Below are positions 10,408-20,896 of a stretch of 64,000 nt of DNA, piece after piece. The position numbers were made by a program, and so were the translations under genes. Where the stretch lies: assembly GCF_000002875.2 (NCBI RefSeq), contig NC_009401.2:75843-139842 (forward strand). Direction: 5' to 3'. The stretch's first letter is position 1; each line of letters opens with the position of its first letter. Under the pieces are notes generated by a model. It was not told where the DNA came from, did no database searches, and saw nothing but the letters and a program-made list of their open reading frames with translations. The DNA is from Leishmania infantum JPCM5 (taxonomy: Eukaryota; Euglenozoa; Kinetoplastea; Trypanosomatida; Trypanosomatidae).

Positions 10408-11306
10408 TACATTGGGGTATGCGTGCACAACCTCCGCTGATATGTGCACAGGCAGGCACAGAAAACACGCGCAGGGCTGAAGAAATGAGGAGGCGAAGAG
10501 ACACGGGTTCAGGCGTGTTGATGGCGGTGGGAGGCCGCGTTGACACCAAGACAGAAAGAGCGAAGAGAAGACGGCACATGCGCACACACAAGCGGAACTG
10601 GCCAGTCTGCGGACGAGAGAGCAGGCGGGAGCGAAAGGGTCTTGACGGAAACGAAGTGGAATGCTCGCGCCGCACTCGACCCCAGCTCGCTTGTAGGAGC
10701 GGAGACATCCGCGGGGTCGCAGTCGCGCGCACACACACGCTGAAGCGCAGCCCCCTAAAGTGTCTCGTCCACTCTCTCCAGGGAATCATACCTCTTCCGC
10801 CGCCATACGTGCATGCGCCAGGTGACCAGGGCCACGCGTGCGGATACTGCCCAGGGAGGCTGTCTTGCACGTCTCTATGTGCCTGCCTGTCTGTGTCGAT
10901 CTGCATTTGTGGCGTTGCCTGCCATCGCGCATGTGTGTAGCCCATCATACGCAGCAGAGGAGCAGGACGCACCGACGAAAGAGATGCGAGCAGTGAGGAT
11001 ATAACGAGAAGGGCGGAAAGGGGGGACATCAACAACTCGTGCAGGCGCCATTTCCCGCCTCACGCGCACGCAAGCGCCGAAAAGGTGCGTGTGTGCGTGT
11101 AAGACAACAGGAACCAAGTTGTGCGGTGCGCGTACAACACGGCAAAGGCTGGGCAGAAGGGACGTGGGTGCGAGCAGAGAAGGCTTGAGGCGAAGAAGGC
11201 AAAAGACTGTGATGCAGAGAATCACCTGACCCGCCCCACCACCACCACCACCGGAGCTCCTTTTCTCGTTGACGGGGACGAAGGCAGAAGCACACGAGCA
11301 CTTCTA
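10408..11306. other. Spacer / probable 3' UTR of the thioredoxin-like gene
   Basis: No gene seen. It holds a short ACC run at 11236-11252. It separates the stop at 11307 from R1 copy B. Confidence 0.55.
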
Positions 11307-13937
11307 TCACTCCCATCGGGTCATCAAGGATAACTTGCCCTTCTCTGTCACCGTGACGCAGCGGTTCACCATGAGCTGACGGTCGGCCAGCCACTCGCGA
11401 TACTCCCGAAGTCGACGCCGCCGACGCAAAATCTGCGCGGCATCCTGCGAGTCCACTTCCTCACCAAAGGGGCGCTGCGGCCTCCCCTTACGGCGCCCCT
11501 CTTCTACGAGGCCTTCGGAAGCATCTTCCAAGGTGGGGCGGCGCACCAGCAGGCCCTCCGGCTGCGATGCCCACGTGCCACCAGCGCCACCGCCAGCCCC
11601 CTCCTGTTCCGCCTTCAGCGCAGCGTTCACCTCCTGCTGAAAAGCCTCCTGCTGCCGCTCCCGCTCTGCGGCGTCCTCGGCAGCCTTGCGGCGCATCCGA
11701 TCCGCCTTCTCCCGTCGGCGCTTGGCCAAGTTTGCCTCCCACGCCGCCTTCCTCTTCAGCGCCGCGGCTTCCTCACGAGCGCGGCGCTGACGCAGCCTTT
11801 CGTCCGCCTCATCCGGGGACGCGGAGGTGGTGCCGCGGGGGTGCGTGCCACTCCGCCCGCCAACCGGCTGCCGCCCTAACTCTGTGTCGGAGTCGTCACT
11901 GCCAAGCACCGGGAGCGGCGAAGACCCGTTCAGGATCTGGCGCACGTACACCGGCCCCTCCATCGGCTCCTCCGCCCCCCGCAACGGGTAGTAGCGGCGG
12001 TCCAGCTGGAGGTAGTGTCTGTTGGAGGTGCCACCGCTGGCCGTGGCGGCCTGGACGGCATCCGGCAACTCCGTCACCTTCGCCCGGAGCGTGCTGAGTT
12101 GGGTCGAGCTCATGGTGTACTGCATAGCACCGAGGAAGCTACCACTGGCCAAGAAACGCAGGAGGGTGTCGCTGTCGCTGGGGAAAAGAGGCAGCGCCTC
12201 CTTTCCAGACACCGGCTCGTGGGTCATCTGCGCATCGTCCATGTAGGCAGCTTTGAGAAGGTCGTATCGATTAATTGTGTGTATGCCGATGAACGGGTCA
12301 CGGCGGCGCAGGCCGGCCTCCTCAGACGCGCCGGCGGCCGCCTGGTCGTCATCGCCGGCGGCAGCGGCAGCATCAGCCCTGTCGCCATCACCACCTTCAC
12401 CGAAGCGCGACTGCAGAGGCACCAAGATGAGAACCGATGGCACCTGCGACACATGCAGTCCGTCCGCCACCGCCGGCAGCTGTTCAGCATCTAGCCAAAA
12501 TACGTCACACCGCATGATCGGCGTCCAAGAGCGCTCGACGCGGCTGCGCGCCTTCGACCCTTTCGCTAATGTCGTTGTATTGTAGAACACCGTTGTGCTC
12601 TGCAGCCGCCGCGCTAGAGCAGCTGCGACCTCGAGGTGGTGGTGGAACCACATCTCGTCACTCTCGCGCAGCACAAAGACAATTTTCAACGCGTTTTGCA
12701 GCGCTTTCAACTCGTGCAGGAGGTGCGCGGCTGAGTCGATCCGGCGGAGAGGGCTCGTGGTGTTGAAGGCATTCATCGCCTGGCGCCAGTTCTGCAGCTG
12801 CGCAATTTCAGCACGGACCGACGCCGCACAGGCAGCGCGCCATGCTGCCGAGCCAGCAGTCGCCTCCGCCAGCTCGGTCACGGTGCCGATGGACTGCGGT
12901 GGAGATAGATCTGAGACAGATGCCGCAAATCCATCAGATGCAGAGCTGTTCAAGTATGCCGCAACAGTGCTGGACCACGGGGCCATCGTGAAGGTGTGCT
13001 CTGCGCGTAGACCCCATGCCGCAGCCACCTCCGCCGACTCCGTCACCAGCGTAAGCACCGCGTTGCCAGCTTGTGTGGCGATAGAGGAAAGAGCGGCGAG
13101 CACCTCCTCCGAACCGTGCCTGGTAAGTCGCATGTAGGCCATCGACACGAATGCCGGGAGGACAGAGCGGGACTCACTTGCCTCGAGAGCGTCGCGGACA
13201 AGTTGGAGCGTTTCGTGCACCTCAGCTGGGCTGAAGACGAACTGGAGACTTGGTATAAGGTGAAAGGTGACAGGGTCGACGTAGCGGGCCGGCAGCTCAC
13301 TCAGCGCCCAGGAGCGCAGCTCGAGGTAGCTGGCGCTCGCCAGCGGCGTAGTCGAGTACAGCACTGGTGTCTGGAAGGGGCTCGCCGAAACGATAGAGCC
13401 GGGGGCCACCTGCACCTTTGCAACTCTGCCGTGGAAGAGCGCCAGTGTAGGTACGTGGCTGGCACCTATGAGCAACAACTCGATAAGGCGGCGCTCGGTG
13501 GCACTCATCGGTATCACGTACTCGTGCACCCGCAGCACCGACGACGGTACGTCGGTTGCGATCTGTCGCACCTTTGCGCGCAGGGCAGCAAGAGTGGAGG
13601 AATGGCCAGCATTGCTCTCTGTGAAAAGAATGAGCACGGGGTGCGTGGGAAGCCGCGACACCGAGGGCGTACAGCTGCTCTCCTCACCCTCCCCGGTCCT
13701 GGTGCAAAAGTCGCTCGCCAGCACGTCCAGCAGCGATGCAGCTGTGGGAAGAGTAAAGGGGTGCTCGGTGAAAGCGGTTGAGGCAGAGGGCGGCGCAGTT
13801 ACCGCATCCCCATCGAATCCGCGCACCGGCACCCCATGGAGCAGAAGCATAGCTGCAACAACAAAAAAAGGAGCGCCCAACACCGATCCAGGCGACAGCG
13901 GTGCGTGCATCCGCCGCGGTGAGCTTGGCGAGGCCAT
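11307..13937 (-). CDS. Secretory-pathway protein with thioredoxin-like segments and a basic coiled-coil tail (876 aa)
   Basis: Start is the first ATG, 13937 (MASPSSPRRM); upstream there is only GTG. Residues about 19-40 (VLGAPFFVVAAMLLLHGVPV) look like a signal peptide or signal anchor. Three stretches have the alternating strand-helix pattern of thioredoxin folds without a CxxC: one near residues 85-180 (PVLILFTESNAGHSS, then VPTLALFHGRV), one near 210-330, and one near 410-520 (IVFVLRESDEMW, then SQVPSVLILVPL, with a possible cis-proline). A loop rich in Ala, Asp and Gly follows. About residues 720-800 form a highly charged Arg/Glu/Ala coiled coil. Without CxxC, redox catalysis is unlikely, so an ER folding or scaffold role is the best inference. 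I do not recognise a specific family. Confidence 0.85.
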   Translation of the reverse strand: MASPSSPRRMHAPLSPGSVLGAPFFVVAAMLLLHGVPVRGFDGDAVTAPPSASTAFTEHPFTLPTAASLLDVLASDFCTRTGEGEESSCTPSVSRLPTHPVLILFTESNAGHSSTLAALRAKVRQIATDVPSSVLRVHEYVIPMSATERRLIELLLIGASHVPTLALFHGRVAKVQVAPGSIVSASPFQTPVLYSTTPLASASYLELRSWALSELPARYVDPVTFHLIPSLQFVFSPAEVHETLQLVRDALEASESRSVLPAFVSMAYMRLTRHGSEEVLAALSSIATQAGNAVLTLVTESAEVAAAWGLRAEHTFTMAPWSSTVAAYLNSSASDGFAASVSDLSPPQSIGTVTELAEATAGSAAWRAACAASVRAEIAQLQNWRQAMNAFNTTSPLRRIDSAAHLLHELKALQNALKIVFVLRESDEMWFHHHLEVAAALARRLQSTTVFYNTTTLAKGSKARSRVERSWTPIMRCDVFWLDAEQLPAVADGLHVSQVPSVLILVPLQSRFGEGGDGDRADAAAAAGDDDQAAAGASEEAGLRRRDPFIGIHTINRYDLLKAAYMDDAQMTHEPVSGKEALPLFPSDSDTLLRFLASGSFLGAMQYTMSSTQLSTLRAKVTELPDAVQAATASGGTSNRHYLQLDRRYYPLRGAEEPMEGPVYVRQILNGSSPLPVLGSDDSDTELGRQPVGGRSGTHPRGTTSASPDEADERLRQRRAREEAAALKRKAAWEANLAKRRREKADRMRRKAAEDAAERERQQEAFQQEVNAALKAEQEGAGGGAGGTWASQPEGLLVRRPTLEDASEGLVEEGRRKGRPQRPFGEEVDSQDAAQILRRRRRLREYREWLADRQLMVNRCVTVTEKGKLSLMTRWE

Positions 13938-15646
13938 TTCAGCCAAGAGAGAGGGAGGGAGCGAGTGATACACGCGATAGAGAAAGGTGGTTCCTGCAAA
14001 GAAGCGTCACAAAGGTGCTTGTGTGTGTGTGTGTGTGTGGGGGGGGGGGGGGGTAAGGGTCGAGTAGTCCCTGGAAAGTGTGGGCATGGAGGAGGGATCG
14101 TATCGCAGGTGTGTTGAGGGAGAGAGAGTAGGTATGGAGGGGATAGCGAGGTAGCGAAGACCACATGTGCGGCAGGGACAAGGTCGTGCGTGTAGATCGG
14201 CTGCAGCGGCACTTAGCAGGTGCGTGAGCAAGCCTCAGGAGGCACTGCAGTAGGCGCTGCAGCCGTGGTGGCAGCTCCCCACCTTGTCATCCATTATTGC
14301 TTTCTTTGAGCTGTTGTGTATGTTGCATGCGCATGTGTAAACGCACTGCGCCACTCACCTCAGTCCGCACGCCTTTTCCGGCTCCCCCATGAAGGGGTGT
14401 TCGTAGAAGAGGAGGGCGGCGAAGAGGATGAGGAGAGAGACGATAAGGAGGCAGCACGGAAGAGACGAAAAGAAAACGAATACGTCAGCCGTCTATCGAG
14501 ATACGCACACCGACACATATGTGTGCACATTTCCGCGAGAGAGAGGGAAGGGAAATAAAGAGAGCAGGCCAGCGTGGGCATTTCAAGTTTCCGTGAGTGC
14601 GGTCAGGTGGAGAAGCGAGAGAGGGACAAAGAGGCGGAGGGAAAACGAAAGCAGGTGTGGCGCATCTACCCATGGGCGTGTATCTCGCCTATGCGTACGT
14701 GTATGCGTCTCGATGTGTGCGCCTTTTCGCGGCGGGCTGAAGCGCACGTGTGTGTGCACGGAAGCAGATGGGCGGGATATTGCTGAGCATGTGTCCCCGC
14801 GCATGTCTATGAGCTTCATTAGCCGCGCCGTGCCGCCCACTCCACCCCACCCCCGAAGTCCCGTTTCACGTGGGCATAGGTACCTACCTATGCCCCCACA
14901 GTTGCGTCAGGAACTTGATCCCCTTCCCACCAGCACCACCCCCGTATCTCACATGCGCGCATACAAGGCCAAACAGAGCGACGAGAGTCCGCCCCGTGAC
15001 GATACGGGTGGCCATCTGTGCATATAGATATGCATACATGCACGCAGACACACGCGCACAGATATGCATGCACATGCGCCAACAACGGAAGAAGAGACAC
15101 GCGGCAAAGCAAAGAAAGCAGAGAAAAAAAAATTTTAGCGGGCGAGCGAATGAAGAGAGACGCAGAGACGGGAGCGGGGGGGGGGGGGGTAAACACGGAC
15201 AGGAGACGCGCTGATGGGCGTGTCCGCCTTCCGTGGGCGAGGGGCACGCAACGCACTGCACACGTGTGCTTCTCTGTAGGTGCATACGCATGTCTGCGTC
15301 GCTCGGGACGCCCCCGCCTTTCTTTGGGATGGTACCTGCGCCCCTTCCCCCACGCCCTCGCAACGGCGACACGAGGCTGCCGGGCATTTCGTTTTCGCTT
15401 TCCACTCATTATTGCGACCGTGATAGATGCCGAACACGGAAATCTACAGCTGTCACACGTAGGCACACGCTCATTCATCCTCTCTCCTCATCGAGTACAG
15501 CACCTGGAGAAGAAGCGGATGGGGGCGCTGTGTTGGGCGAGCGGGGCGTTCCCGCCGCAGATATTATGCGCACAAAGTACCCAGTTATACGCCTGCGCGT
15601 CTGCCTGCGTACTGCTTGCTGCTTGGCGTGCTCTGCCTCAGCGCGC
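13938..15646. other. Gene-free spacer with GT and G runs
   Basis: Nothing gene-like. A (GT)n run flows into 13 or more G residues at 14021-14053, and another run of about 14 G lies at 15176-15189. The part next to 15647 is probably the peptidase T 3' UTR. Confidence 0.6.
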
Positions 15647-16918
15647 CTACAGCAAGGACGGCGTCCTCTTGCGCTTATCAGCGCCGAACAGGACGATGTT
15701 GTGGCACACCTCATATGCCTTCACGAAGGACGGGATGGGAAGGAACTCGAAGCAGGAGTGGAAGTTGTGCGCACCAGTGAAGAAGTTGGGGGTGAGGAGG
15801 CCCTTCACGGAGAGCGCTGCACCGTCGGTGCCCCCACGCATCGGGATAATGTTCGGCTTCACGCTCGCCTTCCTCATCGCCTCCAGTAGCAGATCAATCG
15901 CAGTGAAGTCATCCTTAAGCGAGTTTGCGATGTTAGCATACACGTCTTCAATCTCAATTTCAACCTTGCCGGTCGGATACTTGGCCTGCACCTTCTTGGC
16001 CACATCGAGCATGTACGTTTTGCGGGCCGTGTACTTGGCGAGGTCGTGCTCGCGCACCATTGCCTCGAGCCTCGCCTGGGTGGAGTTGGCATCCATCTTC
16101 GCGAACCACCAGTACCCCTCGCGCAGCTCCGTGCACTCGGGCGTCTCCTCGCGGTTGAACTGGGAAATGAAGTCCACGGCCATCAGCAGTGGGTTCACCA
16201 TCACGCCCTTGGCCGACATCGGGTGCGCCGAGACACCTGTGAACTTAATCGTGGCACTCGCGGCGTTGAAGCACTCGTACACCATCTCTCCCAGCTCGCA
16301 GCAGTCGAGCGTGTAGGCGAAGTCGACGTTGAAGCGCCCCTTTACGTCGAGGTGCTTCGCGCCTACCAAGCCGATCTCCTCATCTGGCACAAAGCAAATA
16401 ACGATGTCGCCGTGCTTCTCCTTACTGGAGTCGAGGTTGGCAACCATCTCCATCACCGACGCAATGGCGGCCTTGTCGTCCGCACCGAGCACGCTGGTGC
16501 CGTCGCTGAAAAGAATGTCCTGTCCAACGTACTTGTTCAGCACTGCATGCTCCCTCAGCCTCATCCAAATGTTCTTCTCCTTGTTTAGGCATACATCACC
16601 GCCCGTGTAGCGAATCTTCTGAGCCTTCACATGCGGGCAGAGACCGCAGTCGAAGGTGTCGAGGTGGCAGATGAATCCGATGCGCGGAGCGCCGGGCACA
16701 TTGCCTGGCTTCACCGCCGTCACAGTTGCATACTTATCGCAGATGACGTTCTGCAGCTCCATCGCCTGAAGCTCCTTGGCGAGCAGCTCCGCCAGCACCT
16801 GCTGCCCGGGGGTGGATGGGATGCATTTGCCGAGGTTGCGGGGGTCGCTCTGGGTGGTGATGGCGGAATAGCGGCGAAATCGCTGCTCCAGGCGGTGTTC
16901 GATCGGCGCGAGAGACAT
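15647..16918 (-). CDS. pepT: Peptidase T (tripeptide aminopeptidase), family M20B, 423 aa
   Basis: Cleaves the N-terminal residue from tripeptides in a two-zinc active site, completing peptide breakdown. Length is near the bacterial enzyme (about 408 aa). By comparison with the known Salmonella site, all key residues are visible: H85 and D87 in the CHLDT motif, D147 in GADDK, the E180/E181 pair in VPDEEIG, D205 in LDCCELG, and H384 in TGAHNFHS. R361 sits in RGGTDG. The dimerisation (lid) domain is inserted near residues 215-330. There is no signal peptide, so it is probably cytosolic; the end SLL is not a standard glycosomal signal. The family is mainly bacterial, so a past transfer is plausible. 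The ATG at 16918 is the only sensible start. Confidence 0.95.
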   Translation of the reverse strand: MSLAPIEHRLEQRFRRYSAITTQSDPRNLGKCIPSTPGQQVLAELLAKELQAMELQNVICDKYATVTAVKPGNVPGAPRIGFICHLDTFDCGLCPHVKAQKIRYTGGDVCLNKEKNIWMRLREHAVLNKYVGQDILFSDGTSVLGADDKAAIASVMEMVANLDSSKEKHGDIVICFVPDEEIGLVGAKHLDVKGRFNVDFAYTLDCCELGEMVYECFNAASATIKFTGVSAHPMSAKGVMVNPLLMAVDFISQFNREETPECTELREGYWWFAKMDANSTQARLEAMVREHDLAKYTARKTYMLDVAKKVQAKYPTGKVEIEIEDVYANIANSLKDDFTAIDLLLEAMRKASVKPNIIPMRGGTDGAALSVKGLLTPNFFTGAHNFHSCFEFLPIPSFVKAYEVCHNIVLFGADKRKRTPSLL

Positions 16919-18467
16919 GGCTGCGGAGAAGTGGAGGGACGGCGGGGACGGGGAGACGAGGAGCGCGACAAGCCACGATCGAACATGCAGCAGGGAAACG
17001 CGGATCTAAACAATTCTGGCAAGCAAACAAAAAAAAACGAAGCGAGTGCGTTGCGAAGAGCAAGCGAGCTGATCATGTATACACACATATGTAGATAGAT
17101 ATGTGTATGTGTGTATGTATGTATATATATATATATGAAGCGCGATGGATGCTCATCCGTTGGCAAGCGATGGGAGGATGGTTGCGGAAGGAAGGGCGGG
17201 GGGCAACTCGCGCACAGGCACATGCAGGTAGGCAGGCCGTGGTGACCGGGGGAGGAGGGCAGCAGACAAAGAGAGAAAAGGCAAAGAGGACGAGTGAGGC
17301 GAGGTGATTTGAGGAGGGGAAGACGGCGTGCGTGCGTACACATTCGTGTGATCGAAATGGGCCACCAACGCTTCACGCAGTCCGCGCGATTCGGAGGAGA
17401 GGCGAAAGAGCTCATCGCATCACCAAGTCGACGCTCTGTGAGAGAGAAAGAAAAAGAGAGAGAGGCTGCAGAGACAACGGCGGTAACGATATCGAATAAC
17501 GCGTTCGCTCGTCTTACATTGCACCTCCGTCTTTGCCTCTCTTTCCTTGAAAGGCGGAAGCGCTGCCGCAATCATCTCCGTGTGAACCATTCGTGCCGAT
17601 GACGCGCGCCACATCGTGCACAAGGGAGACAACACTGAGAAAGGTCGCTGCGCTCTTCTTTGTATCTTTCAAGCGCGCAGTCCGTTGCAGCATGACGCAT
17701 GTATCTATAACATATAGATACATGTTGCAAGCATAGGGCAAAGGCCATGAGGTACGAGGGATGTCGTGCGTGTTGGGGAGGAGGGTGTAAGAGACAGAGG
17801 GCCTGATTGGAATGGACGTAAACGGCACACACGAGGACAAGAGTGCGCGCTCAAGCTGAACAGAAAAAGAGAGCATCGGCGAGCAATGCGCGAGAGCGAG
17901 AGAGAGGCGAGGCGAGAGGAGCACCGACGCCGACTGCCTTGAGCCCCTAACACCCACTGAATCACCAAACGCCTTCGGTTTTCTTCTTCGCTAGTTTACA
18001 TGAGTATAGTATACATGCCAGCAACACGATTCAGTGCGCACAGATCGAAACAGAAAGACGCGCACTCGTCATTTGGTGGGGGGGGGGCCGAGACCAAGAA
18101 ATGCCCCCGTGAGAAAGAGAATCCGGTGGTACCTCGTCGGCCAACAAAGGGTGAAGGGATCCACGAACGCGCTGCTAAAGGCAGCGACGGAGCACAACTT
18201 CTTCACGCAAAATGAAAACCGATGATTAGCGTCGACCCGCTGACTCACCACACACCCTCACGAGGACGAGAACAGTAATGAGTGTCCGTGGGAAGGAGAT
18301 GGGAGGCAGGGAGATGGCGGGAAGAGGGAAAGATGGAGGACTGCCATGCAGCAACTGCACATACGCATGAAGCAGCCGGCGGCCAAGGACGAGCACATGA
18401 AGACTCCCCCATACCGAGCACACCTCCACACGCACGCGCATACAGAGACAAGGGCACGGCATCTGCT
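16919..18467. other. Gene-free spacer with AT/GT repeats and a hairpin
   Basis: No gene seen. AT/GT-rich sequence at 17085-17137, a hairpin at 17698-17724 and a run of ten G near 18077. On the minus strand a pyrimidine-rich run lies just above the peptidase T start, with an AG two bases from its ATG; a real acceptor probably lies further up. Confidence 0.55.
17698..17724. repeat. Perfect inverted repeat (12-base arms, 3-base loop)
   Basis: Arms at 17698-17709 and 17713-17724 are exact reverse complements around the loop ACA. It sits in the spacer downstream of CFAP206. Terminator-type or RNA-hairpin roles are possible but unproven. Confidence 0.8.
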
Positions 18468-20362
18468 TCAGTGCTCGATGACTTTGCGCACCTGCTCAAT
18501 CGCCGACGTGTAAGTGCCGCGAAGCCCCTTCAGATACTGCGCGACATGCGGCGGCTGCGTTGCCGCATTGTGCAGCGTCTGCGCCTCGGATTCTTTTCTC
18601 GGGTCTGCCTGCGTCGCTGCCTCACGGCGGAAGTGCAGCGCGGCAGTCTGCGAGGAATGCGTGCGCATCTGCATGAGATTGGCCAGCTTCAGCGCGTGTC
18701 GACGGAGATCCCACTCGTTCCAGAAGTAGTTGTGGTCGATGTAAGAGTCGATCTGCCCCGTCTGCGTGCCGCAGCTCTGCCTGTTCTCCTGCTCGTGCTG
18801 TGCGCTTGTTAAGTCACTCGTCAGCCGCTCCACCACGCGCGCCCCCTCCAAGTACAGCTCGCGCGGCAGTTCGTCGGCTCTCCCCATCACAAGAGTCAGG
18901 CACGGATCGGCGGCGTGGAAAAGGTGCAGGCAGCCCTCCACGTACCGCCACGGATCAGCCGCAAAGGCGCGCATCGCAGTCGCGTCCGCAAAGATGAAGT
19001 AGAGTGGGCGCGCCATGGCGACGCGGCGGGCGCTGCCGCTCACCTCCATACATCCCAACGACGTCTTCGACGGCGAGGACGATGAAGGCTCTGACGGAAC
19101 TTGGCCAGGTATCAGCAGCCCGGCGGTTGGACGCCCGGCGAGCAGTTGAACGGGGCAGTAGCCTCGCATAGCGCAGAGGGACTCGGGGTAAACCCGCGCC
19201 ACGGTAGGGTCGACCGTGTGCAGCGGGAGGTCGGCGCGGTAGCGCACGTGAACACCAGGAGGAAGTCGCTGCCGCGTTGCGTCGGAGTCAAGCAGGGCAC
19301 CGACCTCGGCAGCCAGGGCACTGGCAGAGGTGACAGGGGGTGCCGGTGCAGCCTCCGCGAGGGCGAGCGCTTCCTCTGCGGCGGTTCTGGGCAGCGTCGA
19401 GTCGTATCCGGCGGCGGACTCTGTTGCAACGCGCAGCAGCGTCGACCAAAGCGCGAGCTCACCGGCACAGCGCATGCCCGCCTCATACGCGTCAGCCAGC
19501 TCCATGAACTTTGGGAACACCACCTTCTTCGGCGCGGCCCCACCAGGTGCGGCGGCAGCGGCGGCCGGTGAAGAGGCGGAGGTGGCCGCGGACGAGGCCG
19601 CCTGCGCAGCGGCGGCCGCTTTGCTCGCCGGCATCAACTGCCGCAGCTCGGCTAAAAGCGATGCGTATGGCTGCATGACGCGGCTGTTGATGCACTCGCG
19701 GAGCTGCTGAAGACCGCACTGCACATGCCGGAGAACGTGCTGGACCAGAAGAAGGTGGTGGTACTCCTCCTTGAGCTGCTGCTGGGCCGCGGCACCGAGA
19801 GGACAGGTCGGAGACACTAGCAGTGCACGCGAGAGGCGCACCCGTGGCTCCAGCTCAGCCACCGCCTCCTCCGCCTTTGCCTCAAGCTCCGCCAGCGGTG
19901 TGTCCACAGTGGTGGACAGCGACATCAAGTCCATGCCGGCGGCGCGGCCCGTCTCCTTCTGATAGAGCCGCAGCCCCCATGCGATGCGACGAAGCTGCCG
20001 CAGCTGGCCCGCCCGCTCCACGCGGTCCTGACGTAGGAACGCAGTCACCTGTGCACGAGGGAGGGCCGCGCTGACGGCAGAGAGAGTCTCGCTGTGGGAG
20101 GTGCCGCTGCTGCCGCTACCAGCCTTCGCCGTGGCCGACGCCAGTGAGCCAAGGTCACTGTAGTGATGCACAAAGCAGACCGCGAGAGAGTTCCAGACTT
20201 GTTCGGCGCTCACCATCCCAGGCTCCATGGACATCAGTGCCCCCTCCAGCTGCACTCGGATGGCCTCCTTCTTCACCTCTGCCTTGTGCTGCTGCTCTTC
20301 GCGAGACCTGCGCAGCGTGTCGCAGCGGACCTGCAAGGACAACGTGGCGAGGCTAGGGAGAG
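18468..20362 (-). CDS. CFAP206: Cilia- and flagella-associated protein 206 (CFAP206), 5' end lost in gap
   Basis: CFAP206 is an axonemal protein needed for assembly of radial spokes and associated structures. The C-terminal signature is clear: RGYCPVQLL...GLLIPG, a YFIFADATAMRAFAADP segment and then the motif YFWNEWDLRRHALKLANL, followed by repeated HSSQT / TQADPRK / ATQ motifs and the AQYLKGLRG end. The part next to the gap (VSAEQVWNSLAVCF) matches roughly residue 130 of the human protein, so about 80-130 N-terminal residues are missing. The reading frame is unbroken from the gap to the stop at 18468, about 630 codons. Alanine-rich inserts (near 19550-19620) lengthen it. Frame continuation through the gap cannot be judged, and sequence on the other side of the gap looks non-coding. 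Confidence 0.88.
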
Positions 20363-20462
20363 NNNNNNNNNNNNNNNNNNNNNNNNNNNNNNNNNNNNNN
20401 NNNNNNNNNNNNNNNNNNNNNNNNNNNNNNNNNNNNNNNNNNNNNNNNNNNNNNNNNNNNNN
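20363..20462. other. Assembly gap (100 N)
   Basis: Exactly 100 unknown bases, a conventional placeholder for a gap of unknown size. On one side is CFAP206 coding sequence; on the other, GT/CA-rich spacer. The missing coding part alone needs about 250 bases or more, so the true gap is longer than 100. The flanking repeat (CACACGCACACGCATGTGCG) probably caused the break. Confidence 0.95.
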
Positions 20463-20896
20463 CCCGCACACGCACACGCATGTGCGTGTGCGTGAAGACA
20501 GGCGAGCACGCAAGGGAGGCGCGTGGGGAGGGCGGGGCATCCACGAACAACCCCAAATAAGAGTAAGAGAAACAGCTAGCGAGAGAGGGAAGCAAACGAA
20601 TGCTTTGTTCGCTCTTCCCCTCTCGTTCTGTGCGCGCGTGTGCGTGCTTGAGCCACCGGCACCCTCCGTCCAACTGCCATCCTGCCCTCTCCCCCATTTC
20701 TCTTTCATGGCCGTTTCGCCAGCACGCTTGTGATGCCTAAGTGCAAGGGGTGCACCGCACATGTAAAAGCTGATGCGAGCAACAAGCAGCAGCCACATCC
20801 GCCGTTGCACAACACCACGCAATCACAGCCACCACCCGCAGCGGCAGAAGAGCTCTGCATCGTGTGCGAAGCCCAGATTCAAACAGCGTGCCGTGA
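20463..20896. other. Short spacer between kinesin and the gap
   Basis: No gene seen. It starts with a CA/GT-rich near-palindrome (20465-20494). It should contain the kinesin 3' UTR and part of the CFAP206 splice region. Confidence 0.55.

Noticed and set aside
15018..16316. 432-codon + strand frame
   Set aside because: Antisense shadow of peptidase T, whose catalytic motifs are intact on the other strand.
17110..17140. TATA-like runs as promoters
   Set aside because: Kinetoplastid polycistronic transcription does not use TATA boxes for protein genes; these are microsatellites.
20463..20822. Frame on the minus strand upstream of the gap, joined to CFAP206 through N
   Set aside because: Runs through unknown bases; the upstream part resembles GT/CA spacer translated as Thr/His/Cys repeats, not CFAP206.
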